Positions 46,782 to 54,932 of a DNA stretch of 64,000 nt are shown here, one piece after another. The stretch's first letter is position 1, and the number at the start of each line of letters is the position of its first letter. The translations under genes were made by a program, and so were the position numbers. The stretch covers positions 4,858,501 through 4,922,500 of the forward strand of contig NZ_CP042823.1 in the NCBI RefSeq assembly GCF_008000895.1, in the 5' to 3' direction. The notes beneath the pieces are model-generated. The model had not been told where the DNA came from and did not search any database. It saw only the letters and a list, made by a program, of their open reading frames with translations. This DNA is from Methylobacterium sp. WL1. GTDB taxonomy: Bacteria; Pseudomonadota; Alphaproteobacteria; Rhizobiales; Beijerinckiaceae.

Positions 46782-46806
46782 TGCCGTTGCCTGCGAAGCA
46801 ACGGCA
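46782..46806. promoter_or_regulatory. inverted repeat, likely LysR operator
   Basis: TGCCGTTGC (46782-46790) and GCAACGGCA (46798-46806) are perfect complements around a seven-base spacer. They lie 15 bases upstream of the LysR start and 79 bases before the transport operon. Symmetry, size and position fit a LysR-type regulatory site for both genes. Confidence 0.65.
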
Positions 46807-46884
46807 CGATCATCAAATAGCACTTCCTTGCAACAGGGGAGACTCATAGCGTTCGCGGCATCGGGACTCTGAAGGAGCCGTTCG

Positions 46885-47835
46885 ATGATCTGCCGCCGCA
46901 CCCTTATGGCCGGTCTCGGGGCCGGCCTCGCTCTTGGCCCCCTGGCTGGCGCGCGCGCCCAGGGCACGCCCGTCACGATCCGGATGGGATCGCTCAAGCT
47001 GATCCACTCGATCGCGCCGAGTTTCTACGAGCGCTTCACTCCCGCGGGCGTGACGGTGGAGGTGGTGCCCTTCGAGAGCCCGACGGAATGCAAGAACGCC
47101 GTCGTCACCAAGTCGGTGGATTTCGGCACCTTCGGCATCGCAGCCGCGACGCTGGGAGCCGCCGCGGGCGAGCCGCTCGTGGTGATCGCCTCCACCTGCA
47201 ACCGCGGGATGGCGGTGATCGCTAAGAAGGATTCGGACATCCGCGCCATCAAGGACCTGCGGGGCAAGCGGGTCGCGATCTGGCCCGGCAGCACCCAGGA
47301 GGTCTTCGTCCTCGAACGGATGCGCATGGAGGGACTGTCCGTGAAGGACATCACCCCCGTGCGGATCTCGTTCTCGGAGATGCACATCGCGTTGGCCCGC
47401 GGCGACATCGACGCCTATGTTGGCGCCGAGCCAGGTCCCGGCGTCAGCCTCGCCTCGGGCATCGGCCAGCTCGTCGAGTATCCTTACGGCACCGAGATGG
47501 GGGCGCTGAACATGGTGTTCGGCGCCCACCGCGACACATTGGCCGAGCGCCCGGACCTCGTCCGGACCATGCTGGAGATCCACCGCAAGGCCACGGATTT
47601 CGCCGCCGGCGACCGCAACGCGATGATCGCCATGGCCGTGGCCAAGCTCGGGCAGAAGCGCGAGGCGCTGGAGCTCTCAGCCCCGAACGTGGAGCTGACC
47701 TGGCGCCTCGGTCCGGACGAAGTCCGACAGGCCGGGGCCTACGCCCAGCACATGCTGGCGCTCAAGCAGATCAAGCGCCTGCCGGAGCCCGGCTTCATCG
47801 ACACCCGCTTCGTTGACGCGATGGGGCGAGCGTGA
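46885..47835 (+). CDS. substrate-binding protein of a NitT/TauT-type importer
   Basis: A 316-residue periplasmic protein. A Tat-like signal opens [20 protein letters not shown]. The mature part has TIRMGSLKLIHSIAPSFYER, FGTFGIAAATLGAAAGEPLV and KRVAIWPGSTQEVFVLERM, the pattern of SsuA/TauA/NMT1-like binding proteins. It overlaps the permease gene by four bases. The ligand is unknown; the downstream enzymes suggest a urea-like nitrogen compound. Confidence 0.9.
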   Translation: MICRRTLMAGLGAGLALGPLAGARAQGTPVTIRMGSLKLIHSIAPSFYERFTPAGVTVEVVPFESPTECKNAVVTKSVDFGTFGIAAATLGAAAGEPLVVIASTCNRGMAVIAKKDSDIRAIKDLRGKRVAIWPGSTQEVFVLERMRMEGLSVKDITPVRISFSEMHIALARGDIDAYVGAEPGPGVSLASGIGQLVEYPYGTEMGALNMVFGAHRDTLAERPDLVRTMLEIHRKATDFAAGDRNAMIAMAVAKLGQKREALELSAPNVELTWRLGPDEVRQAGAYAQHMLALKQIKRLPEPGFIDTRFVDAMGRA

Positions 47836-48695
47836 GCACCGGGATCGAGGCCGGCGCCCTGCCGGCGTCGCGGGTCGGATCGACATCCAGGCCCGCGGCC
47901 AGGACCGGGGCCGGGCTCGCACGCCTGCGCCGGTTGGGACTGGCCAGCGTGGTGCCGGCTTTGCTCGTCGCCGTCTGGCAGGTGGCCACCGCAGGCCGGC
48001 CCTATAGCCTGATCCCGCCGCCCGCCGATGTCTGGGCGGAGATGCAGGATCTCGCGATCGGCGGCGTCAACGACGACGCCTTCAGCGGCACACTGTGGAC
48101 GCACCTCGCGGCGTCGCTCGGCCGCGTCTACGGCGGCTTCGCGCTGGCCGCCGCCGCAGCCCTACCGCTCGGCCTGCTGATCGGGCGCGTCCCGCTTGTC
48201 CGGGCGCTCCTCGATCCAGTCCTGCAAGTCCTGCGGCCCGTCCCGGTCACCGCGTGGCTGCCGCTGGCGATGATCCTGTTTGGCCTTGGTCCGCGCTCGG
48301 CCTTCTTTCTCGTCTTCCTCGGAGCGTTCTATCCGATCCTGGTCAACACCGTGTTCGGGGTGCGCTCGGTGGAGCCGCGCCTGTTCGAGGCGGCCGCAAT
48401 GCTGGGCTGCACCGGGCCGGCGCAGTTCGCCCGGGTGGTTCTGCCGGCCGCCCTGCCGTCGATCTTCACCGGTCTCCGGCTGGGCCTGGGCTTCGCCTGG
48501 GTGGTGATCGTGGTTGGCGAGATGACCGGCGTTCAGACCGGCCTCGGCGCGATCATCATGGAGGCGCGCCAGCTGTCGCGCACCGAGATCGTAATCTGCG
48601 GCATGGCGGTGATCGGGGTCGCGGGCTTCGTCTCCGATTGGATGGTCATGCAGCTCGGCCGTCGGCTGCTCGCATGGAGCCCCAACCATGGCTGA
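47832..48695 (+). CDS. ABC transporter permease, NitT/TauT type
   Basis: A 287-residue inner-membrane permease with about six membrane segments. It carries the usual EAA loop (RLFEAAAMLGCTGPAQFARV, then LPAALPSIFTGLRLGLG). The ~40-residue N-terminal extension is Ala/Arg-rich. It overlaps the ATPase gene by eight bases. Confidence 0.92.
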   Translation: MSTGIEAGALPASRVGSTSRPAARTGAGLARLRRLGLASVVPALLVAVWQVATAGRPYSLIPPPADVWAEMQDLAIGGVNDDAFSGTLWTHLAASLGRVYGGFALAAAAALPLGLLIGRVPLVRALLDPVLQVLRPVPVTAWLPLAMILFGLGPRSAFFLVFLGAFYPILVNTVFGVRSVEPRLFEAAAMLGCTGPAQFARVVLPAALPSIFTGLRLGLGFAWVVIVVGEMTGVQTGLGAIIMEARQLSRTEIVICGMAVIGVAGFVSDWMVMQLGRRLLAWSPNHG

Positions 48696-49470
48696 TCCCT
48701 CGATCCCGATCCTCGACCTGCGCGCGGTATCGAAGACTTACACGGCGGGCGGTCGCCGGACCGAGGCCCTGCGCGAGGCGAACCTCACCGTCGCTCGGGG
48801 CGAGTTCGTCTGCCTGCTCGGCGCTTCGGGCTGTGGGAAGTCGACGCTGCTGCGGGTCGCCGCCGGCTTCGAGGCGCCGAGTTCCGGGCAGGCCCTAATG
48901 TGGGGCAAGCCGATCGCGGGGCCGGGGCCGAGCCGCGGCATGGTCTTCCAGGATTATGGCCTGTTTCCGTGGCTCACCGTGCGCGACAACATCGGCTTCG
49001 GCCCGAAGGCGCGCGGGCGGCCCGCAGCCGAAGTGCGCGACGTCGCTGAGCGGTACATCTCGCTCGTTGGTCTCCAGGCCTTCGCCGACGCCTATCCGCA
49101 CCAGCTCTCGGGTGGGATGAAGCAGCGGGTCGCCATCGCCCGGGTGCTCGCCAACGAGGCCGAGGTCGTGCTGATGGACGAGCCCTTCGGGGCGCTGGAC
49201 GCCATGACCCGCGAGCGGTTGCAGGACGAGCTGCTCGACCTCTGGTCGCGCACCGGGCTGACGATCCTGTTCGTCACCCATGCCATCGAGGAGGCCATCT
49301 TCCTGGCCGACCGCATCGTGATGATGTCGCCCGGTCCCGGCCGGATCGAGGCGGTGCACGCGATCGACCTGAAGCGGCGGCGCGATGTGTCGAGCCCGGC
49401 CTTCAACGACCTGCGCCGAATGCTGGCCGCGCAGCTTCATAGTCACCACGCGCCGCGGGCGGCTGCCTGA
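48688..49470 (+). CDS. ABC transporter ATP-binding protein, NitT/TauT type
   Basis: A 260-residue ATPase. Walker A is LLGASGCGKSTLLR, the Q-loop is in VFQDYGLFPWL, the signature is HQLSGGMKQRVAIARVL, and Walker B is VVLMDEPFGALDAMT. No TOBE domain, as expected for SsuB/TauB types. It shares one base with the following deacetylase gene (TGATG). Confidence 0.94.
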   Translation: MADPSIPILDLRAVSKTYTAGGRRTEALREANLTVARGEFVCLLGASGCGKSTLLRVAAGFEAPSSGQALMWGKPIAGPGPSRGMVFQDYGLFPWLTVRDNIGFGPKARGRPAAEVRDVAERYISLVGLQAFADAYPHQLSGGMKQRVAIARVLANEAEVVLMDEPFGALDAMTRERLQDELLDLWSRTGLTILFVTHAIEEAIFLADRIVMMSPGPGRIEAVHAIDLKRRRDVSSPAFNDLRRMLAAQLHSHHAPRAAA

Positions 49471-50383
49471 TGGACATCACGTTCGACGACCCTCGCAGGC
49501 CCGAGAACCGTCTGGCCTACCGCGCCGCCGTCGACCGCCCTCGGCTCACCTTGCCCGAAGGCAAGCACGTCGCCGTGTGGCCGGTGGTCAATGTCGAGCA
49601 CTGGCTGATCGACCATCCGATGCCGCGCCAGATCCTGGTGCCGCCGACCGCCGCGAGCCTGCTGCCCGACCTGCCGAACTGGGCGTGGCACGAGTACGGG
49701 ATGCGGGTCGGCATCTGGCGCTTCCTCGAGGCTTTTTCCAGCCGTGGCATCCGCCCGACCCTGTCGATCAACGGTTCGGTCTGCAGAGCCTATCCCCGCA
49801 TCGCCGAAGCCGCCCATGCGGCGGGCTGGGAGTTCATGGCCCACGGCTTCCATCAGGTCCCGACCCACCGGGTCGAGGACCAGCCCGAGATGATTGCGCG
49901 CACGGTCGCGGCGATCGCGGAGGTCACCGGCGTCCGCCGCGCGGCTGGCTCGGCCCGGGCCTCACCGAGACCCTCGATACGCCCGATCATCTGCACGCGG
50001 CCGGCATCGAATACGTCGGCGATTTCGTGGTCGACGATCGCCCCTGTCGCGTGGCGACGCGCACCGGGTCCCTCGTAGCGCTGCCCTACTCCGTCGAGTT
50101 GAACGACATTCCGCTGCTAGCCATCCAGCACCACCGGGCCGACGAGTTCGTAGATCGGGCGCTGGCCAACCTCGACCGCCTCGCAACCGAGGCCGCAGGT
50201 CCCGGTCCGCTCGGCGGCGCCAAGGTGATGAGCTTCGCGATCCATCCCTACATCACCGGCGTTCCACACCGGATCGGCCTGTTGGAACGGCTGCTGGACG
50301 CCCTGGTCGCGCGCAGCGACACGGTTTTCATGCAGGGGACCGAGATCCTCGACTGGTATCTCGGATCTGGTGACGAATCCTGA
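49470..50383 (+). CDS. polysaccharide deacetylase-family hydrolase (PuuE type), frameshifted
   Basis: The N-terminal half (MDITFDDPRRPENRLAYRAA, NVEHWLIDHPMPRQIL, NGSVCRAYPRIAEAAHAAGW, EFMAHGFHQVPTHR) joins, by restoring one base near 49932-49937, to PRGWLGPGLTETLDTPDHLH, LPYSVELNDIPLLAIQHHRA and FAIHPYITGVPHRIGLLERL. The full ~304-residue protein fits the NodB-fold family that includes PuuE-type allantoinase; the H-G-F, V-E-L-N-D and I-H-P segments are its hallmarks. Its place between an importer and allophanate hydrolase suggests a ureide or amide substrate. The frame break may be a sequencing error. Confidence 0.78.
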
Positions 50384-50417
50384 ACCCCCGAGCCGGCCAA
50401 AGACGAGGAGAGCCGCA

Positions 50418-52223
50418 GTGCCCCCCTTCCCGATGATCCCGCACCTGCACGCAGCTTATGCGGCGGGCCTGGACCCGCGCGAAGTAGTGTCCGAGTGCTA
50501 CCGGCGACTCGTGACAGTCGATGATCCCGGAATCTTCCTCGCGCTGGTGCCGGAGGCGGAGGCTCAAGCCGAAGCGGCTGCGCTCCCGCCTTTCGACCCC
50601 GCGGCGATGCCGCTCTGGGGCGTGCCCTTCGCCGTGAAGGACAACATCGACGTGGCCGGCCTGCCGACCACTGCGGCCTGCCCGGATTTCGCCTACACCC
50701 CCACCGAGACCGCGCACGCTGTTGCACGGCTCCGCGCGGCCGGGGCGATCCTGATCGGCAAGACCAATCTCGACCAGTTCGCCACCGGGCTCGTCGGCCT
50801 GCGCACCCCCCATCCTGCCCCGCGCAATGCCATCGACCCAGCCTATGTGCCCGGGGGCTCTAGCAGTGGTTCAGCAGTCGCGGTCGCCCACGGGATCGTG
50901 TCGTTCGCGCTCGGGACCGACACGGCGGGGTCGGGCCGGGTGCCGGCAGGGCTCAACAACGTCGTCGGGCTGAAGCCGTCCCTCGGCGCGATCTCCAGCC
51001 GCGGGATGCTCCCGGCCTGCCGCACCCTCGACACGCTCTCGGTCTTCGCTGGTACCGTCGCCGACGCCGATGCGGCCTTCCGCGCCATGCTGGGTCCAGA
51101 CGCGATGGATCCCTGGTCGCGGGTGCTGCCCGTGGCTCCCGTCCCCGCGGGGCTCCCGCCGGGCCTGCGCCTCGGGCTCCCGGATGCGGCAAGCCTGCGC
51201 TTCGGTGGCGACAGCCTTTCGGAGGCGGCCTTCGCTGCTTCCATCGCCCACCTTGAAACGCTTGCCGGCGCAGCGGCGCGGGTTGACCTGAGCCCGATGT
51301 TCGCCGTGGCGGCGCTGCTCTACGACGGACCGTGGGTCGCAGAGCGTTACGCGGCGATCCGCCCGGTGATGGAGACGCGTTCTGGGATCCTGCACCCGAC
51401 CACGCGGGCGGTGATCGGCGCCGCCGAACGCTACAGCGCCGCAGACGCTTTCGCGGGCCTCTACCGCCTGGCAGATCTGCGTCGGGATGCAGATGCAGTC
51501 TGGGAGCACGTCGACGTGCTGGCGGTGCCGACCTATCCGCGCCCACAGACCTGCGCGGCCGTCGCGGCGGACCCGATCGGCCCCAACAGCGAGCTTGGGA
51601 CCTACACCAACTTCGTCAACCTGCTCGACTGGTGCGCCCTCGCGGTCCCGGGGCGGAAACGGGAAGACGGCTTTCCCGCAGGGATCACTCTGCTCGCGCC
51701 GCGCGGGTCGGACGGCCTCCTCGCCGCTCTCGGCTCACGCCTGCACGCGGCCTCCGCTGAGCGGATCGGCGCCAGCATGATGGCTGTTCCGGCGGTGGAG
51801 CCGGGCTTGGTCCGGGCCGGCCCGGGCGAGATCGAGCTGGCGGTCGTCGGCGCGCATCTCTCCGGCCTGCCCCTGAACCGCGAGTTGATTGAGCGCGGCG
51901 CCCGCTACTTGCGCGCGGTGACGACTGGGCCGGATTACCGCCTCTACGCCCTGCCGAGCGGGCCGCCGCAGCGCCCGGGCCTGCTCCGGGTGGCTAATGG
52001 CGAAGGCGGTCGCATCGAGACGGAGGTCTGGGCGTTGCCACCCGCCGCCTTCGGCGAGTTCGTGGCAGCCATCCCGACGCCCCTCGGTATCGGCACCCTG
52101 CAGCTGGCCGACGGGACGGCGCCGAAGGGCTTTCTCGTCGAGGCGGCTGGCGTCGCTGGTGCGGACGACATCACGCAGTTCGGCGGCTGGCGCAGCTACG
52201 TGGCCGGTGGTGCCGCGGCCTAA
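50418..52223 (+). CDS. atzF: allophanate hydrolase
   Basis: A 601-residue amidase-signature enzyme that converts allophanate to ammonia and CO2. GTG 50418 follows GACGAGGAG at good spacing; a GTG at 50370 would overlap the previous gene. The Ser-cisSer-Lys triad is in WGVPFAVKDNIDVAG (Lys ~72), PGGSSSGSAVAVAHG and FALGTDTAGSGRVPAG. The C-terminal ~150 residues (VGAHLSGLPLNRELIERGAR onward) are the allophanate hydrolase second domain. No urea carboxylase, biuret hydrolase or guanidine enzymes are next to it. Confidence 0.92.
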   Translation: MPPFPMIPHLHAAYAAGLDPREVVSECYRRLVTVDDPGIFLALVPEAEAQAEAAALPPFDPAAMPLWGVPFAVKDNIDVAGLPTTAACPDFAYTPTETAHAVARLRAAGAILIGKTNLDQFATGLVGLRTPHPAPRNAIDPAYVPGGSSSGSAVAVAHGIVSFALGTDTAGSGRVPAGLNNVVGLKPSLGAISSRGMLPACRTLDTLSVFAGTVADADAAFRAMLGPDAMDPWSRVLPVAPVPAGLPPGLRLGLPDAASLRFGGDSLSEAAFAASIAHLETLAGAAARVDLSPMFAVAALLYDGPWVAERYAAIRPVMETRSGILHPTTRAVIGAAERYSAADAFAGLYRLADLRRDADAVWEHVDVLAVPTYPRPQTCAAVAADPIGPNSELGTYTNFVNLLDWCALAVPGRKREDGFPAGITLLAPRGSDGLLAALGSRLHAASAERIGASMMAVPAVEPGLVRAGPGEIELAVVGAHLSGLPLNRELIERGARYLRAVTTGPDYRLYALPSGPPQRPGLLRVANGEGGRIETEVWALPPAAFGEFVAAIPTPLGIGTLQLADGTAPKGFLVEAAGVAGADDITQFGGWRSYVAGGAAA

Positions 52224-52330
52224 TAGACCTGCCGCTTCTAAGAAGCCTCTGGACTCAAAGGATCGGCCACGCACCTTGCTATGCCAAGGCCTACGATCCC
52301 AATTGATCTGAATAGCCTGTCTTGGCTGCC

Positions 52331-52606
52331 TCACGCGATCAGATCGCGGTGCGCGCGGTGCCTGTGCAGCCAAGTCCTGGCGTAGCCGCACAAGGGTACA
52401 ATCCGCTCGCCGCTTGCCCGGGCCTGTGCCACCACGCCTTCCATGAGCCGTCCAGCAGCTCCGGTGCCTCGCAAGGCAGGTGGTGAGTAGACGTAGCTGA
52501 TGATGAGGCAGCCTGCTTCGCGCCGATAATCTGCGAACACAACTGCATCGCCGGCCCCCAGCTCAAAACGGCTTTGGTCGACGTTGTTGCGCACCGAGTC
52601 CGTCAT
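52331..52606 (-). CDS. GNAT-like N-acetyltransferase, small
   Basis: A 91-residue protein with start ATG 52606 (MTDSVRNNVDQSRFELGAGD) after AAGGGAAG; ATG 52624 is an alternative. DAVVFADYRREAGCLIISYV, SPPALRGTGAAGRLMEGVVA and ERIVPLCGYARTWLHRHRAH match the short YjdJ-type GNAT fold, with the acetyl-CoA loop in R-G-T-G-A-A-G. The target is unknown. Confidence 0.85.
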   Translation of the reverse strand: MTDSVRNNVDQSRFELGAGDAVVFADYRREAGCLIISYVYSPPALRGTGAAGRLMEGVVAQARASGERIVPLCGYARTWLHRHRAHRDLIA

Positions 52607-52693
52607 GTTCTTCCCTTGCATCACATCAATCGGAGAGCGTTTTGCCCCCTTCAGCCGGATTGAAACATCTAAAGGTCGTCGGTGTCCGGCTTA

Positions 52694-52927
52694 TCACTCC
52701 ATCTCAATGCCAAGATAACCGTCCTGGATTTGCATGCTGTGGAGATTGTCGGGCTGGAAACCCCAGTCGCCGGCTTGGGCGGCAGGCCCTCGATCTTGAT
52801 CATCTAACAGCGCGACGATCCGCTCTACGACATCGAGCGCGAGCTCCGCGAGCTGCTCGAACTCCTCTCGCGGAATGGCTTTGGCCATCACCCGACGGCT
52901 GGTGGGAAATGGAACGACATTGCTCAT
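52694..52927 (-). CDS. hypothetical protein
   Basis: A 77-residue soluble protein beginning MSNVVPFPTSRRVMAKAIPR. The helical centre is FEQLAELALDVVERIVALLD and the end is acidic. No known family. It lies two bases after the next gene upstream on the minus strand, so the two are likely one transcript. Confidence 0.6.
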   Translation of the reverse strand: MSNVVPFPTSRRVMAKAIPREEFEQLAELALDVVERIVALLDDQDRGPAAQAGDWGFQPDNLHSMQIQDGYLGIEME

Positions 52928-52929
52928 GA

Positions 52930-53433
52930 TCAGCCCCAGGCCTTCACGGCTTCCATGAGGAGATCGCGATCCCGGATCGCCCCCTCGCATAAGATCTCGT
53001 CCTTGATGCGCAGGCTTAGGGCTTCGTCGCGCTGCCAGTCGTCCTGCGGCCTTCGCAGACGCACCTCATCGGCGATGCGGTCACGGATCAGGGCCGCACG
53101 CGAGGCTTCCTGCTCAGCAAGATCGCCAGCTGCATTCGGACGCACGCCGACGATTGGGTCATGGCTCTCTGCGAACGGCTGACAGCCTACCGCGAGCCAC
53201 TGGTGGTGGATTGCCTCGAACACGTCGAAGAGGTTGCTGAGCTGAGAGATGTTGAGGCCGCTCAGTTCCACCGCGTCAGCCTGCATCTTAGCCAACGGCA
53301 TGGATTTAGACGCAGCCGGCTCCTCGGCTTTCCGTCTCAGAACGCGGGCGGCCGATGCTCCTACGTCAGCAGCCCGTTCGCGCAGGGACGTGCGCGGGCC
53401 AGCCGGTGCATTCCTGGAGGGGGATTTGCTCAT
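52930..53433 (-). CDS. hypothetical protein
   Basis: A 167-residue, highly charged protein starting MSKSPSRNAPAGPRTSLRER at ATG 53433. The middle is ELSGLNISQLSNLFDVFEAI. The C-terminus is helical and rich in Arg, Glu and Asp. Probably soluble with coiled-coil character. No family recognised. Second gene of a minus-strand group of three (53445-53786, this gene, 52694-52927). Confidence 0.6.
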   Translation of the reverse strand: MSKSPSRNAPAGPRTSLRERAADVGASAARVLRRKAEEPAASKSMPLAKMQADAVELSGLNISQLSNLFDVFEAIHHQWLAVGCQPFAESHDPIVGVRPNAAGDLAEQEASRAALIRDRIADEVRLRRPQDDWQRDEALSLRIKDEILCEGAIRDRDLLMEAVKAWG

Positions 53434-53444
53434 GGCCCCCTCCC

Positions 53445-53786
53445 TCACGCGAGAGGAAGGTAGCTGTAGGCGAGCACGCCCCCGGCGATGATGAGGGTCG
53501 CGGCCAGCGCCTCGCCAGCGAGATCCAGGAAACGCCGGGCCCGGATGTGCGCCGTGTCGGGGCGAACAGGAGCCACAGCCTCCCACGGCTCGATGGCGCC
53601 AGGCATCGGCTCGTTCGGCAGGATGTGGGAGCGGCGTTCGCTCGGAAGCTCGCGGACTGTGCCGATCACGATTGGCCGGCGAATTGGGACGGGCTGGCTG
53701 AAGTCCGGGATGTCGGCGAAAGGCCGAGCAGGCAAGCGCGGGCGTTCACCGGCGCGAGCCGGTGCTGTAGGGTTACGGGTAGCCAT
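53445..53786 (-). CDS. hypothetical protein with C-terminal membrane anchor
   Basis: A 113-residue protein. The N-terminal ~85 residues are Pro/Arg-rich and soluble (MATRNPTAPARAGERPRLPA). One membrane segment lies near the end (LAATLIIAGGVLAYSYLPLA), giving a tail-anchored arrangement. No family recognised. First gene of the minus-strand trio. Confidence 0.55.
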   Translation of the reverse strand: MATRNPTAPARAGERPRLPARPFADIPDFSQPVPIRRPIVIGTVRELPSERRSHILPNEPMPGAIEPWEAVAPVRPDTAHIRARRFLDLAGEALAATLIIAGGVLAYSYLPLA

Positions 53787-53858
53787 GTGACGGTCTTTCC
53801 GGACGGCGTTGCAGGGTCAGGGCCGAGCAAGAGCACCACCTCTTGTTCGGCCCGGCAG

Positions 53859-53901
53859 TTTCTGACATTATCAACCCACGAGAGGTTGTCAATGTCAGAA
53901 A
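53859..53901. promoter_or_regulatory. 18-bp inverted repeat covering the start of a ribbon-helix-helix gene
   Basis: Arms TTTCTGACATTATCAACC (53859-53876) and GGTTGTCAATGTCAGAAA (53884-53901) match at 16 of 18 positions across seven bases. The right arm contains the ATG at 53892 and the left edge of the loop holds the likely ribosome site (AGAGG, 53881-53885). It can serve as a DNA operator for the dimeric product or as an RNA hairpin that masks the start. Confidence 0.75.
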
Positions 53902-54086
53902 CCGGCAAAAACAAAGGCGGCCGCCCTCGTATCGATGCCACCCCAATCACCGTGCGGGTACCTCCCAGTCAGCTCGACAGCCTCGATGCATGGATCGCGG
54001 ACCATCCAGAGCCCAAGCCGAGCCGGCCCGAAGCCATTCGAGAAGCAGTTTCGGAGCATCTGAAGGTGAAGGGCTACGTCAAATGA
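53892..54086 (+). CDS. ribbon-helix-helix DNA-binding protein
   Basis: A 64-residue protein starting MSETGKNKGGRPRIDATPIT. The RHH strand (TPITVRVPPSQLDSLDAWI) and helix (RPEAIREAVSEHLKVKGYVK) are clear, with a G-G-R-P-R arm for minor-groove contact. Likely an antitoxin-like or autoregulating repressor acting on the inverted repeat over its own start. It overlaps the next gene by four bases (ATGA). Confidence 0.8.
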   Translation: MSETGKNKGGRPRIDATPITVRVPPSQLDSLDAWIADHPEPKPSRPEAIREAVSEHLKVKGYVK

Positions 54087-54400
54087 AGGGCTCTCACGCT
54101 GAGCCCGACAAGCTGGTCGAGGTCGCTAGGCTCGCGACGGCAATCGCTAACCGCATCCTCGAACAGAACGAGGCGGGCACGACGATCCCGCCAGAGCAGT
54201 TCATCATGCTCGTCCGGGCCGCTAGAATGCTCCAAGACAACGGCGCCCCGTGGCCGCCTTCCGTGGAGCACGTGCTAATGGAAGTGGCCAAGCGTGCCGA
54301 GCCAGCTGAGGTGGCTCCCCAGGCTGGCCCGGCTGCGACGAAGGGTGACGACGTCGTGGGGCACCTAACGCAAGTTCTCCATGCGATGCGGCGGCCGTAG
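54083..54400 (+). CDS. hypothetical protein coupled to the ribbon-helix-helix gene
   Basis: A 105-residue soluble helical protein (MKGSHAEPDKLVEVARLATA, then FIMLVRAARMLQDNGAPWPP). It starts in an ATGA overlap with the RHH gene, so the pair is co-translated. No toxin fold is recognised. Its C-terminal third is Ala/Pro-rich. Confidence 0.6.
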   Translation: MKGSHAEPDKLVEVARLATAIANRILEQNEAGTTIPPEQFIMLVRAARMLQDNGAPWPPSVEHVLMEVAKRAEPAEVAPQAGPAATKGDDVVGHLTQVLHAMRRP

Positions 54401-54410
54401 GAAAGCGAAC

Positions 54411-54611
54411 ATGCGCATGGGACGATCGAAGCGTAGGCTGCCCGACAGCCTGACCCAGCACCTGTCGGATCCGAAGATCGTAGCCTTTCGGCCCCGGAAC
54501 CGACGGCGCGGCGTTTTTCAGGGGTCCGAAGCGGCAAAGAAAATCGGGATCTCAGCCGTGACCCTCATCGTCGTCGTGCTGGCAGGTGGGTACCTGCTGC
54601 GCCTGTGGTAG
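54411..54611 (+). CDS. small membrane protein, apparently cut short by an amber codon
   Basis: A 66-residue protein with one C-terminal membrane segment (ISAVTLIVVVLAGGYLLRLW). After the TAG at 54609-54611 the same frame continues as TDRYVLTDWLTGQGYVRHRE and DPEGAN before TAA at 54690-54692. That downstream part is conserved in the duplicated module at 56331-56384. The original protein was therefore probably 93 residues, anchored and with a soluble tail, and TAG is a nonsense change or a read-through site. Confidence 0.55.
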   Translation: MRMGRSKRRLPDSLTQHLSDPKIVAFRPRNRRRGVFQGSEAAKKIGISAVTLIVVVLAGGYLLRLW

Positions 54612-54635
54612 ACCGACCGCTACGTGCTCACAGAC

Positions 54636-54689
54636 TGGCTCACCGGTCAGGGCTACGTGCGGCACCGCGAGGATCCTGAGGGCGCAAAC
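54636..54689 (+). repeat. copy 1 of a duplicated 54-bp coding module
   Basis: Encodes W-L-T-G-Q-G-Y-V-R-H-R-E-D-P-E-G-A-N. Copy 2 at 56331-56384 encodes R-F-T-G-Q-G-R-V-R-H-R-E-D-P-K-G-A-N. The bases GTGCGGCACCGCGAGGATCC are identical. Both are in plus orientation. Confidence 0.8.
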
Positions 54690-54702
54690 TAAGGAATCCA
54701 GT

Positions 54703-54885
54703 TTGCCTGAAAATCATAGCAAAGAGCGGAAGCAGGCCGAGGCCGCGTTCGCCAAGATACAAGATCATCCTGGCGACAAAACCTCCGTCGCGCCGGGTAT
54801 CAGCGATGCGGATCAGAACACGGCCCGGCTGAAGGCTGCGCGTTTGGAACGAGATAGCTCCGCGGGCGAGCTGAAGAAGCTCTGA
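54703..54885 (+). CDS. small charged protein
   Basis: A 60-residue protein. TTG at 54703 follows AAGGAATCC; no ATG is in frame. LPENHSKERKQAEAAFAKIQ leads to a C-terminal NTARLKAARLERD. That ending resembles the tails of the two 59-residue paralogs at 54933 and 56150. Probably a helical, DNA- or RNA-associated small protein; the function is unknown. Confidence 0.55.
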   Translation: MPENHSKERKQAEAAFAKIQDHPGDKTSVAPGISDADQNTARLKAARLERDSSAGELKKL

Positions 54886-54932
54886 CACACAGTGCTTGCT
54901 TCTCAACCACTCCCAGTCATCGCGGAGGGCTA

